A stretch of DNA of 15,986 bases, taken from positions 1-15,986 of the forward strand of contig JBDSEA010000118.1 in assembly GCA_039920305.1 (NCBI GenBank). The letters are read 5' to 3'. Origin of the DNA: DASRAJ01 sp039920305 (GTDB lineage: Bacteria > Bacteroidota > Bacteroidia > Chitinophagales > UBA10324). Shown here piece by piece: positions 15,497 to 15,986 of this stretch (position 1 is its first letter; every line of letters begins with the position of its first letter). The position numbers and the translations under genes are program-made. The notes beneath the pieces were generated by a model. It did no database searches. It saw only the letters and a program-made list of their open reading frames with translations, and was not told where the DNA came from.

Positions 15497-15986
15497 ATGA
15501 AACAGCTTTCGCTTAAATATTTATTGCACAAGGAGCAAAAGAATATTACTTTGATTTTTGAAAAAGATGAAGCATTTATTCATTCTCTTCGCAGCCATAT
15601 CGCACTCAAATGGAGCCGGCAAAATACTTGCTGGTATTGCCTTTGCACAAAAACAAATTTTGAGCAAATAAAAAAAACAGCTTTATAAAATAAATATACT
15701 GTTGAAGACAGCCAGTTGCGGCAGGCAATGCAAAAAACAAAAGAGCAAGTAAAACTACCTCCGGTAAATTTTGTAAAAAAAGAAAAAAGAATTGCAAATA
15801 ATATTTCGAATGGGCCAAAGAAAATTTTGAGATAAGCAGGACAAATGCAGATGAATTGGAAAAATTTACCCGCCACCTTATTTTAAAAAGCTATAGCGCG
15901 AGCAATATACGCACTTATACCAATGAGCTTATACAGTTTTAAAAACGCTAAAAACAACGCCGGCAGCCAAACTGGACAGCAATAGA
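15497..15986 (+). pseudogene. Decayed tyrosine recombinase (phage-type integrase), N-terminal part, truncated by window end
   Basis: Reading across frames gives the N-terminal part of a Bacteroidota XerC/D-like integrase. It starts MKQLSLKYLLHKEQKNITLI, with a small N-terminal module containing LRSHIALKWSRQNTCWYC. It then runs through a linker to a SAM-like core-binding domain: ELEKFTRHLILKSYSASNIR, TYTNELIQF, and after a shift LKTLKTTPAAKLDSNR. At least three lesions are visible: an in-frame TAA at 15686-15688, a one-base deletion before about 15808 (where EWAKENFEISRTNADELEKF resumes in another frame), and a one-base deletion in the T-run at 15937-15940, which creates a TAA. The catalytic domain would lie beyond the window. 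An alternative ATG exists at 15479. The 51-base gap before it holds nothing recognisable. The sequence is A+T-rich. Confidence 0.72.

Noticed and set aside
1..15986. CRISPR array, tRNA or rRNA genes.
   Set aside because: No regularly spaced short repeats and no recognisable tRNA or rRNA sequence were seen. The only clear tandem repeat is the coding 207-bp unit.

Overview
The window comes from a Bacteroidota genome, probably an environmental, gliding-type lineage that has a type IX secretion system (T9SS). The evidence is four proteins with N-terminal signal peptides and/or T9SS C-terminal sorting domains, a Bacteroidota-type RpoC followed by a DUF3467 gene, GEVED and MopE-like modules, and TAnnTTTG promoter elements just upstream of most starts. 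I cannot place it reliably below phylum.

Layout. Positions 1-4400 hold two tandem plus-strand genes for secreted T9SS cargo: the 3' end of one, then a 1235-residue multidomain protein with GEVED domains, a recently duplicated MopE-like calcium-binding repeat and Ig-like domains. Each gene ends in a clear rho-independent terminator. On the minus strand, 4514-6971 carries a third T9SS cargo protein and a membrane fatty-acid desaturase. The A+T-rich stretch 6997-8040 is an accessory patch. It contains an imperfect inverted repeat, an intact HigA-type antitoxin gene, a HigB-type toxin gene broken by four lesions, and their apparently intact promoter and operator. A fourth T9SS cargo gene, Kelch-like, follows at 8047-9618. 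Then come rpoC (minus, 10132-14442) and a DUF3467 gene downstream of it.

At 14443-14678 a 236-base divergent gap separates rpoC from plus-strand genes, so rpoB is not upstream of rpoC where it is expected. The plus-strand genes there are two overlapping reading frames: a conserved hypothetical protein with an SH3/KOW-like start, and a short leader ORF that may be its frameshifted N-terminus. The window ends in a decayed tyrosine-recombinase (integrase) gene.

I found no clearly new multi-gene system. The best leads are the toxin-dead, antitoxin-alive HigBA locus, the apparent separation of rpoC from rpoB next to an integrase remnant, and the possible small mobile repeat at 7073-7239.
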